Source of the DNA: Paraburkholderia phenazinium
Lineage (GTDB): Bacteria > Pseudomonadota > Gammaproteobacteria > Burkholderiales > Burkholderiaceae
Assembly (NCBI RefSeq): GCF_900141745.1
Contig: NZ_FSRM01000002.1
Span: forward strand, 3,224,001 to 3,288,000
Length of the DNA stretch: 64,000 nucleotides
Reading direction: 5' to 3'
In this document: positions 27,064 to 36,515 of the stretch, piece by piece
Layout of the letters: each line of letters opens with the position of its first letter
Numbering within the stretch: the stretch's first letter is position 1
Notes under the pieces: model-generated
Database searches by the model: none
Seen by the model: only the letters and a program-made list of their open reading frames with translations
Told to the model about the DNA's origin: nothing
Program-made: the position numbers and the translations under genes

Positions 27064-28275
27064 TCAATACACCTTGAAGCTTTCAGTGCGTGCCATCAAT
27101 GCCAGTCCGATAACGGCAATGCCGGCGAAGAGCGCTGGCAGCAGGAAGACATTAGGAATACCCAGGAATGCCACTCCGAAACCGCCCGCGACGCCTCCTA
27201 ACGCCGAGGCGAGAGCCGTCGAACTCATGAAGATTGCCGACGCCGTCGCTACCGCGCTGGGAAGCAGGCGTTGCGCGACGATGATGCCCAGAACCATAAA
27301 TATGCCCCAGACACCGCCCATGAGGATCTGTCCGGCGAACATGCCCGCTGCAGACGGCCAGAGCGCAAAGCAAAAATTGGCAAGCACCGCCATGGCGGCC
27401 GCGATACACATCAGCCACACGTTGCCAAGCTTGCGGCCCAGGCCGATGCTGAAGGGCATGATCAGCAGTTCGATGAACGGCTGTATTCCGATGACCGCGC
27501 CCCGTACCGCCGGACTCAGCTTGAGGTGCTCTTCCATGTAAATCAGCAGGAATCCGTACTTCACTGGCTCCCCCGCGTAGACCAACACGAAGAGTCCTGT
27601 GAACGTCAGCAGTGGAAGCATGGCACGTAGGCTGGAGTGCCGCGCGGGCTCACTCGCCGGCTCCGGTTTGAGCTTGACGGGTGGATTCAGCGTTCCGAGA
27701 GGTACGATCTGTAACAGCGTACAGATGGCGGTCATCCAGAGCATGGGGCGCAGGCCGTAGGCAGCCGCCACCCACGATCCCAGGACAGGCCCGACGATCC
27801 ATCCGCCGGTAAGCGCCATACGGACGACGGCAACGACACTCTCATTTTCGTCGCCGGGCTTATCAGTGAGTTCATCGTGAACGGCCGCAAAAATTTGCGA
27901 GGCGGTAGCACCGGAAACGGCCAGCAAAGCAATGGCGATGACGAAGGGCATCCAGACCGAAGTGGAGAGGGCTAACCCCGCCCAGCCCAGAAAGCCCGCC
28001 ACAGCACACAGGCGAAAAAGACCGAGGCGATTCCCGGTTCGATCGGAATAACGGCCGACGAGATACCCCGTGACTGGCGCCGCAAGGCTGGTCATGTAAT
28101 AAAGTCCCGCCAGCGGCAGCGAGGCGCCGAGTTCCTTCACCAGAAACAGAACGATCTGTGGTGCGGCCGCCGATGTGCCGAGCCCCGAGAGAAACATCGC
28201 AATCGTTGCGCCGAAGAGAAGCCTCGACACTGCAACTTGACGCAATGCAGATTGACTGCCGCTTTGGTCAGACAT
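27064..28275 (-). CDS. MFS transporter resembling sugar efflux (SetA-like) pumps
   Basis: 403 residues, 12 helices. The N-terminal GLGTSAAAPQIVLFLVKELG and GYLVGRYSDRTGNRLGLFR (motif A) resemble the sugar efflux transporter group. The ATG at 28275 overlaps the stop of the upstream NTF2-like gene by 8 bp (ATGTCTGA), so the two are translationally coupled; an earlier start would invade that gene. Its substrate is probably a small sugar or sugar-like compound, by similarity only. Confidence 0.82.
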   Translation of the reverse strand: MSDQSGSQSALRQVAVSRLLFGATIAMFLSGLGTSAAAPQIVLFLVKELGASLPLAGLYYMTSLAAPVTGYLVGRYSDRTGNRLGLFRLCAVAGFLGWAGLALSTSVWMPFVIAIALLAVSGATASQIFAAVHDELTDKPGDENESVVAVVRMALTGGWIVGPVLGSWVAAAYGLRPMLWMTAICTLLQIVPLGTLNPPVKLKPEPASEPARHSSLRAMLPLLTFTGLFVLVYAGEPVKYGFLLIYMEEHLKLSPAVRGAVIGIQPFIELLIMPFSIGLGRKLGNVWLMCIAAAMAVLANFCFALWPSAAGMFAGQILMGGVWGIFMVLGIIVAQRLLPSAVATASAIFMSSTALASALGGVAGGFGVAFLGIPNVFLLPALFAGIAVIGLALMARTESFKVY

Positions 28276-28654
28276 CGTGAGACGGCCGGGTTGCAGACGG
28301 TCCAAGGTGCTCCTGAATGATTTGCCACCCATCTCCGACACGTACGACGACCGTAGTGCCTCGGCCCGTTCCCGAGGCTGGCTGGCCCTCGATCAGTCCA
28401 CTCCACTCGAAGCCATATGTGCAGGCAGCGCTGTCGTCGTGGACATAAGTCCAAACGAGATCCTTAATAACGTAGCGCTCGCCCTGTATGAGATCGAAGG
28501 TCGCTCTGATGGCACCTTCGATTTCCGCCTTTCCGAAGTAAGTCCCTTCACTGAAAATGAAACACGCGTCTTCGTGAATCAACGGTGCGACTGCCTCCCA
28601 GCGGTGAGTCGCTAACGCATCTTTGTATGCTGCGAGCAATGTCTTGTGGTCCAT
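28268..28654 (-). CDS. NTF2/SnoaL-like small protein
   Basis: 128 residues with the cone-shaped NTF2-like fold pattern: AAYKDALATHRWEAVAPLIHEDACF at the start and VVVRVGDGWQIIQEHLG at the end, as in the SnoaL/DUF4440 group. Members are enzymes or ligand-binding proteins. It is coupled to the MFS gene by an 8-bp overlap. Confidence 0.8.
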   Translation of the reverse strand: MDHKTLLAAYKDALATHRWEAVAPLIHEDACFIFSEGTYFGKAEIEGAIRATFDLIQGERYVIKDLVWTYVHDDSAACTYGFEWSGLIEGQPASGTGRGTTVVVRVGDGWQIIQEHLGPSATRPSHDV

Positions 28655-28714
28655 GTAATTTCTTTAGCGCCGGCACATCCATGCTCTCGACGATCCAGTT
28701 ATCCGCGTGGGATC

Positions 28715-28966
28715 TCATCGACGACGTAGACGTTGCAATTCGGTTGGTAGAAAGCGGACCATCAAATGCAATGCCATCGGGACCAGCACACCGTCGTCCA
28801 CAATCCCGACGAATGGAACAGCAAAATTGAAAGGATCGATCGCGTACAACGCCACAAGAGCGAATGCGGGCATCAGCCATACCGGACGGTCCGGGTGCCT
28901 CAGCGCATACCAGAGCACCCGAAGATCGTTCTTGACCACCTTCAACAGCAAAACGATTTTTTTCAT
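28715..28966 (-). CDS. DUF1232 (YkvA-like) small membrane protein
   Basis: 83 residues. The core LRVLWYALRHPDRPVWLMPAFALVALYAIDPFNFAVPFVGIVDD is diagnostic of the DUF1232 family, with one or two hydrophobic helices. The ATG at 28966 has a GAGG upstream; the longer frame has an arginine-rich nonsense-like N-terminus and is not used. It lies 60 bp upstream of the NTF2-like gene on the same strand. Function unknown. Confidence 0.82.
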   Translation of the reverse strand: MKKIVLLLKVVKNDLRVLWYALRHPDRPVWLMPAFALVALYAIDPFNFAVPFVGIVDDGVLVPMALHLMVRFLPTELQRLRRR

Positions 28967-29222
28967 CTCGACAGATCCTCCACCCGTTCCGTTCCTGCAT
29001 CGGCTACGCCGCCTGCCGCTTCTGAATCTGCGAGCGCCGTATTTCGCAACTCGAATGCTACTCCAGGATCGGACGCGATAGCCTGCGCCTCCACTGTCTC
29101 CCAACCCCCGCACCAGGCAACACCTCAATTTTGTGCTGCGCATAACGCCTCAGCACTTCGACCGCGGCGCCCCCGCCCTCCACACACCAAACAAAAAACT
29201 GATCCATCCCCGTATTTTCTCT
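28967..29222. other. Gene-free stretch between divergent genes
   Basis: The first 250 bp of the interval between the DUF1232 gene and the yqjI-like gene show no credible gene or structure. The promoter and operator array of yqjI follow immediately. Confidence 0.4.
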
Positions 29223-29271
29223 TTGACAGAGTATCTTTAGATATATATCTTAAGACACATCTTAAGACACA
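29223..29271 (+). promoter_or_regulatory. yqjI-like promoter overlaid by a TCTTwAGA operator array
   Basis: The -35 is TTGACA (29223-29228); 17 bp later TATCTT (29246-29251) can serve as -10. Three octamers TCTTTAGA (29234-29241), TCTTAAGA (29248-29255) and TCTTAAGA (29260-29267) cover the spacer, -10 and start site. The last two lie in a perfect tandem 12-bp repeat, TCTTAAGACACA (29248-29271). AGATATATATCT (29239-29250) is also palindromic. This is the pattern of a strong autorepressor site. Confidence 0.75.
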
Positions 29272-29285
29272 CCCGGAGAACGCAG

Positions 29286-30191
29286 ATGCGTCATTCACAT
29301 CATTCCCGCCGTCATCACGACATCGACGGCATGTATTCCACCGACCGTTTCTCGCTGCATGCGCTGTGGCATGCCCTCAGCCGCGAGCAATACCGCGAGG
29401 GCGGCCGCGAACGCCACGAAGGCCGTGGCGAGCGCGAAGGCCGCGGCCACGCCCGCTCACCCCGTGGTTTCGAAGACTTCTTCGCCGCCCGCGGAGCCTT
29501 TCCCGAGCGCTTTGCGCTGCACGCCCTGTGGCACGCCATCGGCCGCCATCAGCACCATCGCGGCGAACGCGGCGGTGACCGTAGCGGCCGCTTTGGCGGT
29601 CCCGGCGGCCCTGGGGGTTTCGGCGGCGACGGAGACGGTTTCCCGCGCGGCCGCAAATTCAGCTCGGACGATCTGCAACTGTTGCTGCTGGCCCTGCTGG
29701 ACGCCCAGCCGAGCCACGGCTACGAACTCATCAAGGCGCTCGAAACACGCTCGAACGGTTTCTATAGTCCGAGTCCCGGTATGGTCTACCCCGCGCTGAC
29801 CTACCTCGAAGAAATCGGCTTCGTGACCGTCCAGCTCGAAGGCAACCGCAAGCGCTACGAACTGGCCGACGCCGGCCGCCAGCACCTCGCTGACAACCGC
29901 GAACGGGCAGAGATGATGCTCGCCAAGCTGAACCATATTGCCCGCAAGATGGATTCCGTGCGGCGCGCCTTCGCTGGCGAAGAGCCGCTGGATCCGAGCG
30001 AAGGCGGTTGGCTGCCCGAGCTGATCGAAGCCCGCCGTGCCCTCAAGCATGCGCTGTTCCGCCGCGACAACGTACCGGCCGACGAACAACGCCGCATCGC
30101 CGCGATCCTCGCGCGCGCCACGGCTGAAATCGAAGGCAAGCCGGACGCAGGCACGAACACCGGCACCGACGCCGGCGCGGGAGATATCTGA
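29286..30191 (+). CDS. yqjI: YqjI-like PadR-family metal-responsive repressor with duplicated N-terminal arm
   Basis: 301 residues. The PadR winged helix is at about 126-205 (LLLLALLDAQPSHGYELIKALE, then GMVYPALTYLEEIGFV), with a dimerisation tail after it. Before it lies a roughly 120-residue arm rich in His, Arg and Gly. E. coli YqjI, a nickel- and iron-responsive repressor of yqjH, also has a His-rich N-terminus but is shorter (about 207 residues). Here the arm holds two copies of RF(S/A)LHALWHA(L/I)(S/G)R, at 21-33 and 75-87. GGAG at 29275 sets the start. The YqjH-like gene follows by 53 bp. Metal binding by the arm is inference. Confidence 0.88.
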   Translation: MRHSHHSRRHHDIDGMYSTDRFSLHALWHALSREQYREGGRERHEGRGEREGRGHARSPRGFEDFFAARGAFPERFALHALWHAIGRHQHHRGERGGDRSGRFGGPGGPGGFGGDGDGFPRGRKFSSDDLQLLLLALLDAQPSHGYELIKALETRSNGFYSPSPGMVYPALTYLEEIGFVTVQLEGNRKRYELADAGRQHLADNRERAEMMLAKLNHIARKMDSVRRAFAGEEPLDPSEGGWLPELIEARRALKHALFRRDNVPADEQRRIAAILARATAEIEGKPDAGTNTGTDAGAGDI

Positions 30192-30244
30192 GCCCAGGTG
30201 GCCAGAATCCCGCGCGCTACCCGACATCACCGGAGAGAACATTT

Positions 30245-31060
30245 ATGCTGACCAGGTCCGATCTCGCGGTTACCCGCGTACGTCATCCGCTGAAATTCCG
30301 TTTGCTGCAAGTCACGCGGGTTCATCCGCTGACGCCTCATCTGATTCGCGTCACCCTCGCCGGTGACGATCTGCACGACTTCGAATCGGCTTCGTTCGAC
30401 GATCACATCAAGGTCTTCTTCCCGGCGCCGGGCGCCGACAAACCGGTGCTGCCAGAGGCAGGCCCGAACGGCCCGGTGTTCCCGGAAGATCAGCCGCGAC
30501 CCGTGGCGCGCGATTTCACGCCACGCCGCTATGACCGCGCCGCGCGCGAGCTGGATATTGAATTCGCGATGCACGAAGCCGGGCCGGCCGCGAGCTGGGC
30601 AGCGCAGGCAAAGGTCGGGCAATATCTGGGCATCGGTGGTCCGCGCGGCTCACTGGTCATTCCCACCGCTTTCGACTGGCATCTGCTGATCGGCGACGAG
30701 ACCGCCCTGCCGGCCATCGCCCGACGTCTGCAGGAGCTGCCTGCCGGCACCCGCGTGGCGGCGGTCCTCGAAGTCGCCGATCCGTCGGCGCGCATCGAAT
30801 TCGATACGCAGGCCGAACTGCATGCGGTGTGGCGCTACCGCAGCGACTCACCGTATCGCGGCGACGCATTGCTGCAAGCGGTCCGTGAAACGTATCTGCC
30901 GGATGGCGAAGGCTATGTCTGGGCTGCCGGCGAATCCGCCACGATGCGCGCGGTGCGGTATCACCTGTGCACTGAGCGCGGCGTCGACAAATCGCGCATC
31001 CGTGCGGCGAGCTACTGGAAACAGGGCGCCGTAGCGGTGCACGAAAACCTCGACGACTGA
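30245..31060 (+). CDS. yqjH: Siderophore-interacting protein, ferric-siderophore reductase (YqjH-like)
   Basis: 271 residues, FAD/NAD(P)H-dependent reductase of the SIP family, which releases iron from ferric siderophores in the cytoplasm. The FAD-binding RDFTPRRYDR (about 89-98) and DIEFAMHEAGPAASWAAQAKVGQ segments are conserved, as is the C-terminal VWAAGESATMRAVRYHL NAD(P)H region. It is controlled with and probably by the upstream YqjI-like repressor. Confidence 0.93.
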   Translation: MLTRSDLAVTRVRHPLKFRLLQVTRVHPLTPHLIRVTLAGDDLHDFESASFDDHIKVFFPAPGADKPVLPEAGPNGPVFPEDQPRPVARDFTPRRYDRAARELDIEFAMHEAGPAASWAAQAKVGQYLGIGGPRGSLVIPTAFDWHLLIGDETALPAIARRLQELPAGTRVAAVLEVADPSARIEFDTQAELHAVWRYRSDSPYRGDALLQAVRETYLPDGEGYVWAAGESATMRAVRYHLCTERGVDKSRIRAASYWKQGAVAVHENLDD

Positions 31061-31129
31061 GCCCGCGCAAACTCGCCAACATCATCGCCAGCCCCACGGC
31101 TGGCTTTACCCTTTTCAAGGATCTTGCCG

Positions 31130-32389
31130 ATGTATTCCATCAGCACAAAGCACGAACGGCGTCTACTCTGGCTGCTCGCGCTGACGCAGTTCACTGTCAT
31201 CATGGACTTCATGGTCATGATGCCGCTGGGTCCGCAGATCATGCATACCTTCGGCATTACACCAGCGGCCTTCGCGACGGCAGTGTCGGCTTACTCGTGG
31301 TGTTCGGGACTGTCGGGGCTGTTCGCCGCCACCTATATCGACCGCTTCGACCGGCGCAAGCTGCTGTTGACGGTGTACGCACTGTTCGCGGTGTCCAACC
31401 TGGGCTGTGCGCTCGCCAGCAGCTTTCCGTTGCTGCTCGCGGCGCGCGCATTTGCCGGTATTACGGGCGGTGTGCTGGGCTCGGTGGTCATGGCGATCGT
31501 CGGCGACGTGGTTCCGGTGCAGCGCCGTGGTGCGGCCACCGGCATCATCATGACCTCGCTCTCGCTGGCCGCGATTGCCGGCGTGCCGGCCGGCGTCATG
31601 CTCGGGGCGCACTTCAACTGGGCGGCACCGTTCCTGCTGCTGGTGGTGCTCTCCGTGGTGATCTGGTTTGTCGGCATGCAGATCGTGCCTTCGCTCGCCC
31701 AGCATCTGAGCCGCCGGCCACCGCCGTTGAACCAGGTCTTGCCCGACCTCGGACGCCTGCTCACCAATCCGCGGCATCTGAATGCGTTTGCGCTCACCTT
31801 CATGATCATGGTGTCGCATATGCTGGTGATTCCGTTTATCTCGCCGATGCTGGTGCTCAATCACGCCGTGGCGCCCGCAAATCTGTCGTGGATGTATATG
31901 GGCGGAGGTTTCGCGACGTTCTTTACGTCGCGTGCGATTGGGCGCCTTGCTGACCGCTACGGCAAGCATCGGGTGTTCCGCATTGCCGCTCTGGTGTCGT
32001 TGCTGCCGGTGCTGTTCGTGACCCACCTGCCCAATCTTCCGTTCGTGGCGATGGTGCTGTTTTTCCCGTTCTTTATGGTGTCGATGTCAGGACGGATGAT
32101 CCCCATGCAGGCCCTGCTCACGACGGTTCCCGAGCCTACCCGCCGGGGTGCATTTCTCAGTGCGAACAGCGCTTTGCAGGCGCTGGGGATGGGCTGCGGT
32201 GCATGGCTCGGCGGCTTGATGCTGACCAATACCGCGAGCGGACAGATTGCCGGTTATGGCACGGTGGGCTGGGTGGCGGCGGGCATCACGATCGCGGCTG
32301 TGTTGTGGGTCAACCGGGTCAAGGCAGCGGCCGATAACGCACCGCCTGCCGCCGCTGAGTTCGTTGCGGAACCGTTGAGCGAGGTTTGA
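31130..32389 (+). CDS. MFS transporter, 12-helix exporter
   Basis: 419 residues from the ATG at 31130, which has an AAGGA site 8 nt upstream. Helix 1 has TQFTVIMDFMVMMPLGP, as in the arabinose-efflux-like DHA1 group. It follows the siderophore-reductase gene by 69 bp on the same strand, so it may belong to the same regulon, possibly exporting a siderophore or metal-related compound. That role is inference from position. It ends 6 bp from the convergent enoyl-CoA hydratase gene. Confidence 0.82.
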   Translation: MYSISTKHERRLLWLLALTQFTVIMDFMVMMPLGPQIMHTFGITPAAFATAVSAYSWCSGLSGLFAATYIDRFDRRKLLLTVYALFAVSNLGCALASSFPLLLAARAFAGITGGVLGSVVMAIVGDVVPVQRRGAATGIIMTSLSLAAIAGVPAGVMLGAHFNWAAPFLLLVVLSVVIWFVGMQIVPSLAQHLSRRPPPLNQVLPDLGRLLTNPRHLNAFALTFMIMVSHMLVIPFISPMLVLNHAVAPANLSWMYMGGGFATFFTSRAIGRLADRYGKHRVFRIAALVSLLPVLFVTHLPNLPFVAMVLFFPFFMVSMSGRMIPMQALLTTVPEPTRRGAFLSANSALQALGMGCGAWLGGLMLTNTASGQIAGYGTVGWVAAGITIAAVLWVNRVKAAADNAPPAAAEFVAEPLSEV

Positions 32390-32395
32390 CCCAAC

Positions 32396-33175
32396 CTATG
32401 CTACATGCCATTGCGGCGGCCGCTTCTCGAGAAACGCGTTGACGCCTTCGCGTTGATCCGGCCCATCGAAGAGATCGACGAAGCGCTCGCGTTCAACCGC
32501 GAGCGCCGCCGAACGCGGCACACCTTGACGGCCCTGATGGATCAGGGTCTTGCTGAAAGAGACCGCCTGCGGACTGAGCGCCGTCACACGTGCCGCCATT
32601 GCTAAAGCGGCCTCGCGTGCGGCGCCCTTCTCCACCACTTCTTCGACGAGGCCGATCCGCAATGCCGTCGCGGCATCGATGCGCTCGCCCGTCAAAATCA
32701 TCCGCTTCGCCCAGCCTTCGCCGACCAGCCACGGCAGCGTCTGCGTGCCGCATCCGCAAGGCAGCAAGCCCACTGCCGTTTCCGGCAACGCGAGCTGCGC
32801 GTGCTGCTCGGCAATCCGGATATCGCAGGACAGCGCGCATTCGAGGCCGCCGCCCATCGCGTAGCCGTTGATCGCGGCAATCACCACGGCGCGTGCGTTT
32901 TGCAGCGTCTCGAAGGCGGCGCCGAAGCGCGCAGCGGCGGTACGTGCGACATCGCGATTGCCATCCGCGAAGGTGTTCAGATCTGCGCCCGCGCTGAAGA
33001 ATTTCGGGCCGTCACCGGTGATGACAATCGCGCGCACACGAGCCTCGCCGTTCAGGCGTTCGACCGTGTGTTGCAGTTGCAGGAGTCCGTCCGGGGTGAA
33101 AGCGTTCGCGGGCGGGCGTTTGAGCGTGAGCAGGGCGACGGCGCCGTCGTTTGCGTAGTCGAGTTCGATCATCAT
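32396..33175 (-). CDS. Enoyl-CoA hydratase/isomerase
   Basis: 259 residues, crotonase fold. The oxyanion-hole glycine run NGYAMGGGLECAL holds E112 and ALPETAVGLLPCGCGTQ holds E132, the two acid/base glutamates of true hydratases. It hydrates trans-2-enoyl-CoA in beta-oxidation. It is the last gene of a minus-strand set with an acyl-CoA ligase and an acyl-CoA dehydrogenase, giving a coherent activation-oxidation-hydration sequence. Confidence 0.93.
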   Translation of the reverse strand: MMIELDYANDGAVALLTLKRPPANAFTPDGLLQLQHTVERLNGEARVRAIVITGDGPKFFSAGADLNTFADGNRDVARTAAARFGAAFETLQNARAVVIAAINGYAMGGGLECALSCDIRIAEQHAQLALPETAVGLLPCGCGTQTLPWLVGEGWAKRMILTGERIDAATALRIGLVEEVVEKGAAREAALAMAARVTALSPQAVSFSKTLIHQGRQGVPRSAALAVERERFVDLFDGPDQREGVNAFLEKRPPQWHVA

Positions 33176-33287
33176 GCGTCTCCGGCTGGAAATGCTGTGC
33201 TATCGCCGCTGCGCGTAACCGGGCGGACGGCTCATAGCGTTTGAAAAAGAGGTAGACAGTGCAGCATTGCGCTGCAACGGCTTCGAT

Positions 33288-35012
33288 CTATTTACTATTC
33301 CCGCCCGACAGATCCGCGAAGTCCTCTTCCCAGTACTCCCCAGGCAGACGCGCGGGTTCGGCGGTCCGTTCCAGTTCGCGGCGCCGCAGTTCAACGCGGC
33401 GGATCTTGCCGGAGATGGTCTTGGGTAGCTCGCTGAACTGCAGACGGCGAATCCGTTTGTACGGGGACAGTTTTTCGCGCGAAAACTGGAACACGCTGCG
33501 CGCGAGTTCGGGGCCGGCTTCATAGCCATGACGAACCGTGACAAACGCTTTCGGCACGGACAGGCGCACGGGGTCGGCACTCGGCACCACGGCCGCTTCG
33601 GCAATCGCCTCGTGCTCGATCAGCACGCTCTCCAGTTCGAACGGACTGAGCCGATAGTCGGACGACTTGAACACGTCATCGGCGCGGCCCACGTACACGT
33701 AATAGCCATCGTCGCGCCGCAGCGCCACGTCGGAGGTGTGGTAATAGCCGTTGCGCATCGCCTGCACGGTTGCATTCGCGCTGTTCGCGTAGCCCGTCAT
33801 CAGGCCAAGCGGGCGCTGCGCGAGCGGCAAGGCAATTTCGCCTTCGCTGACGGGATGATCGTCGGCATCGACGAGTTCGATGCGGTAGCCCGGCAGCGGC
33901 CGGCCCATCGAGCCCGGCACCACTGGCTGGCCGGGTGAATTGCCGATCTGGCAGGTCGTCTCGGTCTGGCCAAAGCCATCGCGGATCGTCACGTTCCATG
34001 CATGCCGCACACGCTCGATCACCTCCGGATTCAACGGCTCGCCCGCGCCGACGATCTCGCGCAGCCTGACCGGATAGTCGGCCAGCGGCTCCTGCACGAG
34101 CATGCGCCAGACGGTCGGCGGCGCGCACAGCGTCGTGACGTTGCAGCGCACCAGCACATCGAGCGTTTCCTTCGGCACGAAGCGCGCGTAGTTGAAGACA
34201 AACACGCAGGCCTGCGCATTCCACGGTGCGTAGAAGCAGCTCCACGCGTGCTTGGCCCAGCCGGGCGAACTGATGTTCCAGTGGATATCGCCCGGTTGCA
34301 GGCCGATCCAGTACATCGTCGACAGGTGTCCGACCGGGTAGCTTTGATGCGTATGCTCCACGAGTTTGGGCTTCGACGTGGTGCCTGACGTGAAGTACAG
34401 CAGCAGCGGATCGGTGGCGCGCGTCGGACCACCGGGCGTGAACTGCGCGGCGGAATCGTAAGCGGCGGAAAGATCGATCCAGCCGTCACGCGGCGCGCCG
34501 ACCGACAGACGCGTCAGCGGGATATCGAGGCCATCGAATTTCGCCAGTTCCGCGCTGTCCACCACGACGAATTTCGCCTCGCCGATCTGGATGCGGTCGC
34601 GCACGTCGTCGGCGGAAAGCTGGGTGGTTGCGGGCAACACGATCGCGCCGAGCTTCATCGCCGCCAGCATCACGTCCCAGAGTTCAACGCGATTCGGCAG
34701 CATCAGCAGCAGGCGGTCGCCACGTCCTACGCCGATACCGCGCAGAAAATTCGCCATCCGCGCCGAGCGTTCGGACATCTGCGCATACGAGAACTTCGTA
34801 CCCGGGCCACTGGGATCGTCGACGATCCACAAGGCCGGGTTGTCGTTGCCTTGCGAAATCACATCGAAATAGTCGAGCGCCCAGTTGAACTGATCGAGCA
34901 CCGGCCAGGCAAACTCGCTATACGCGCGCTCGTAGTCCGTGCGATGGCGCAACAGGAGATCGCGCGCATCGAGGAAGGCCTTCGTCGAAATCGGAATGGT
35001 TCGCTCGGTCAT
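33288..35012 (-). CDS. Acyl-CoA synthetase (AMP-forming)
   Basis: 574 residues, ANL superfamily. The P-loop LLYFTSGTTSKPKLVEHTH, the GFGQTETTCQIG motif and the C-terminal lysine in PKTISGKIRRVEL are all intact. It activates a carboxylic acid to its CoA thioester using ATP. The flanking dehydrogenase and hydratase suggest a medium or branched fatty acid or a phenylalkanoate; the acid cannot be specified from sequence. Confidence 0.92.
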   Translation of the reverse strand: MTERTIPISTKAFLDARDLLLRHRTDYERAYSEFAWPVLDQFNWALDYFDVISQGNDNPALWIVDDPSGPGTKFSYAQMSERSARMANFLRGIGVGRGDRLLLMLPNRVELWDVMLAAMKLGAIVLPATTQLSADDVRDRIQIGEAKFVVVDSAELAKFDGLDIPLTRLSVGAPRDGWIDLSAAYDSAAQFTPGGPTRATDPLLLYFTSGTTSKPKLVEHTHQSYPVGHLSTMYWIGLQPGDIHWNISSPGWAKHAWSCFYAPWNAQACVFVFNYARFVPKETLDVLVRCNVTTLCAPPTVWRMLVQEPLADYPVRLREIVGAGEPLNPEVIERVRHAWNVTIRDGFGQTETTCQIGNSPGQPVVPGSMGRPLPGYRIELVDADDHPVSEGEIALPLAQRPLGLMTGYANSANATVQAMRNGYYHTSDVALRRDDGYYVYVGRADDVFKSSDYRLSPFELESVLIEHEAIAEAAVVPSADPVRLSVPKAFVTVRHGYEAGPELARSVFQFSREKLSPYKRIRRLQFSELPKTISGKIRRVELRRRELERTAEPARLPGEYWEEDFADLSGGNSK

Positions 35013-35123
35013 CGTCGTCTCCTTTGTCGAAGGGGGTCAGCGCTTCAGGGCTAGCTCCCGTCTCGTGCAGATGCTGCCGTAGCGTCCGGCGCATGTGCGT
35101 TCTATTGGCGTTTCATTCTGCAC

Positions 35124-36257
35124 TCAAACGTGTCGCGCGATCACCATTCTTTGTACTTCGCTCGTCCCTTCGTAGATCTGCGTGATGCGGGCATCGCGAT
35201 AGTGACGCTCCACCGCGTAGTCCTCCAGGTAGCCATAGCCGCCATGAATCTGGATCGCGTGCGAACAGACCTCCTCGGCCATCTCGGACGCATACAGCTT
35301 CGCCTGCGATGCCTCGGACAGGCACGGCTTGCCCGCGCTGCGCAGCCGCGCCGCGTGATGCACCAGCAGCCGGGCCGCGTTCAGGCGCGTGAGCATATCG
35401 GCCAGCATATTGGCAACGGACTGGTGTTCCGTCAGCGGCTTGCCGAACTGGATCCGCTCGCGAGCATAGAGACGCGCCGCATCGAAGGCTGCGCGGGCGA
35501 TGCCCAGTGCCTGCGCCGCGATGCCGATGCGTCCGCCTTCGAGATTCGACAAGGCGATGCGCAGCCCTTCGCCGCGCTGGCCGAGCAGATTCGCCTCGGG
35601 GATGGCACAGTCCTCGAACGAGATCGGGCAGGTATCCGAGGCGCGGATGCCGAGCTTGTGCTCGGGGCGGCCCACGTTGAAACCGGGGGTATCGGTGGGC
35701 ACGATAAAAGCCGAGATGCCTCGCTTGCCCAGTTCGGGATCGGTCACGGCAAACACGATGGCGATGTTCGCCCGCGCGCCGTTGGTCACAAACTGCTTGC
35801 TGCCGTTGATTATCCATTTACCGTCGCGCAACTCGGCACGCGTGCGCAGGTTATGGGCTTCCGAGCCGGCCTGCGGCTCGGTCAGGCAGAACGCGCCGAT
35901 CCGGCGTCCGGTAGCGAGATCCTGGAGGTACTCATTTTTCTGCGCCTCGGTGCCGAAGTTGAGAATCGGGCCGCAGCCGACCGAGTTGTGCACGCTCATC
36001 AGCGTCGCGCACGAGGCGCAACCGGCGGCGATTTCTTCGAGCGCTAGTGCATAGGCGATGTAGTCGGTGTATGAGCCGCCCCATTCGGACGGCACGATCA
36101 TGCCGAGAAAACCCAGCTCGCCCATCTGCGTGACGACCTGATCGGGCAGTTTTGCCTCGCGGTCCCATTGCGCCGCATGCGGCACGAGGCAATCGACCGC
36201 GAAGTCGCGAGCCGCGTCGCGGATCATCCGCTGTTCATCGGTGTAGAAATGGTCCAT
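35124..36257 (-). CDS. Acyl-CoA dehydrogenase
   Basis: 377 residues, FAD-dependent. The catalytic base E363 lies in [14 protein letters not shown] at the C-terminus; [18 protein letters not shown] and [15 protein letters not shown] (here [11 protein letters not shown]) signatures are conserved. It introduces the trans-2 double bond and is the first gene of the ligase/hydratase set. A divergent AraC-type gene 258 bp away is the probable regulator. Confidence 0.95.
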   Translation of the reverse strand: MDHFYTDEQRMIRDAARDFAVDCLVPHAAQWDREAKLPDQVVTQMGELGFLGMIVPSEWGGSYTDYIAYALALEEIAAGCASCATLMSVHNSVGCGPILNFGTEAQKNEYLQDLATGRRIGAFCLTEPQAGSEAHNLRTRAELRDGKWIINGSKQFVTNGARANIAIVFAVTDPELGKRGISAFIVPTDTPGFNVGRPEHKLGIRASDTCPISFEDCAIPEANLLGQRGEGLRIALSNLEGGRIGIAAQALGIARAAFDAARLYARERIQFGKPLTEHQSVANMLADMLTRLNAARLLVHHAARLRSAGKPCLSEASQAKLYASEMAEEVCSHAIQIHGGYGYLEDYAVERHYRDARITQIYEGTSEVQRMVIARHV

Positions 36258-36515
36258 GGCTTACGCCTGTGTCTCCGTCCAGATTGAACAAGTGTAGCAA
36301 GCCGCTGGACAGCTTCGATGCTCTGCCCGATCATTCTGCGTGAGCGCATTTGCCATGCCCGCGTGATCCGGCAACGTTTCTGCACGTAAATTGACGGGGT
36401 CGCTGTTCTCCGGCACGCGCAATCTTGAGCGCGTTTGCCAGCCTGGGCCGGTTGTGCCCCACCCTTGGCCGCCCACCGAGCTTGAGGCCCATGCCATGCA
36501 ACCCATTCCGATTCA

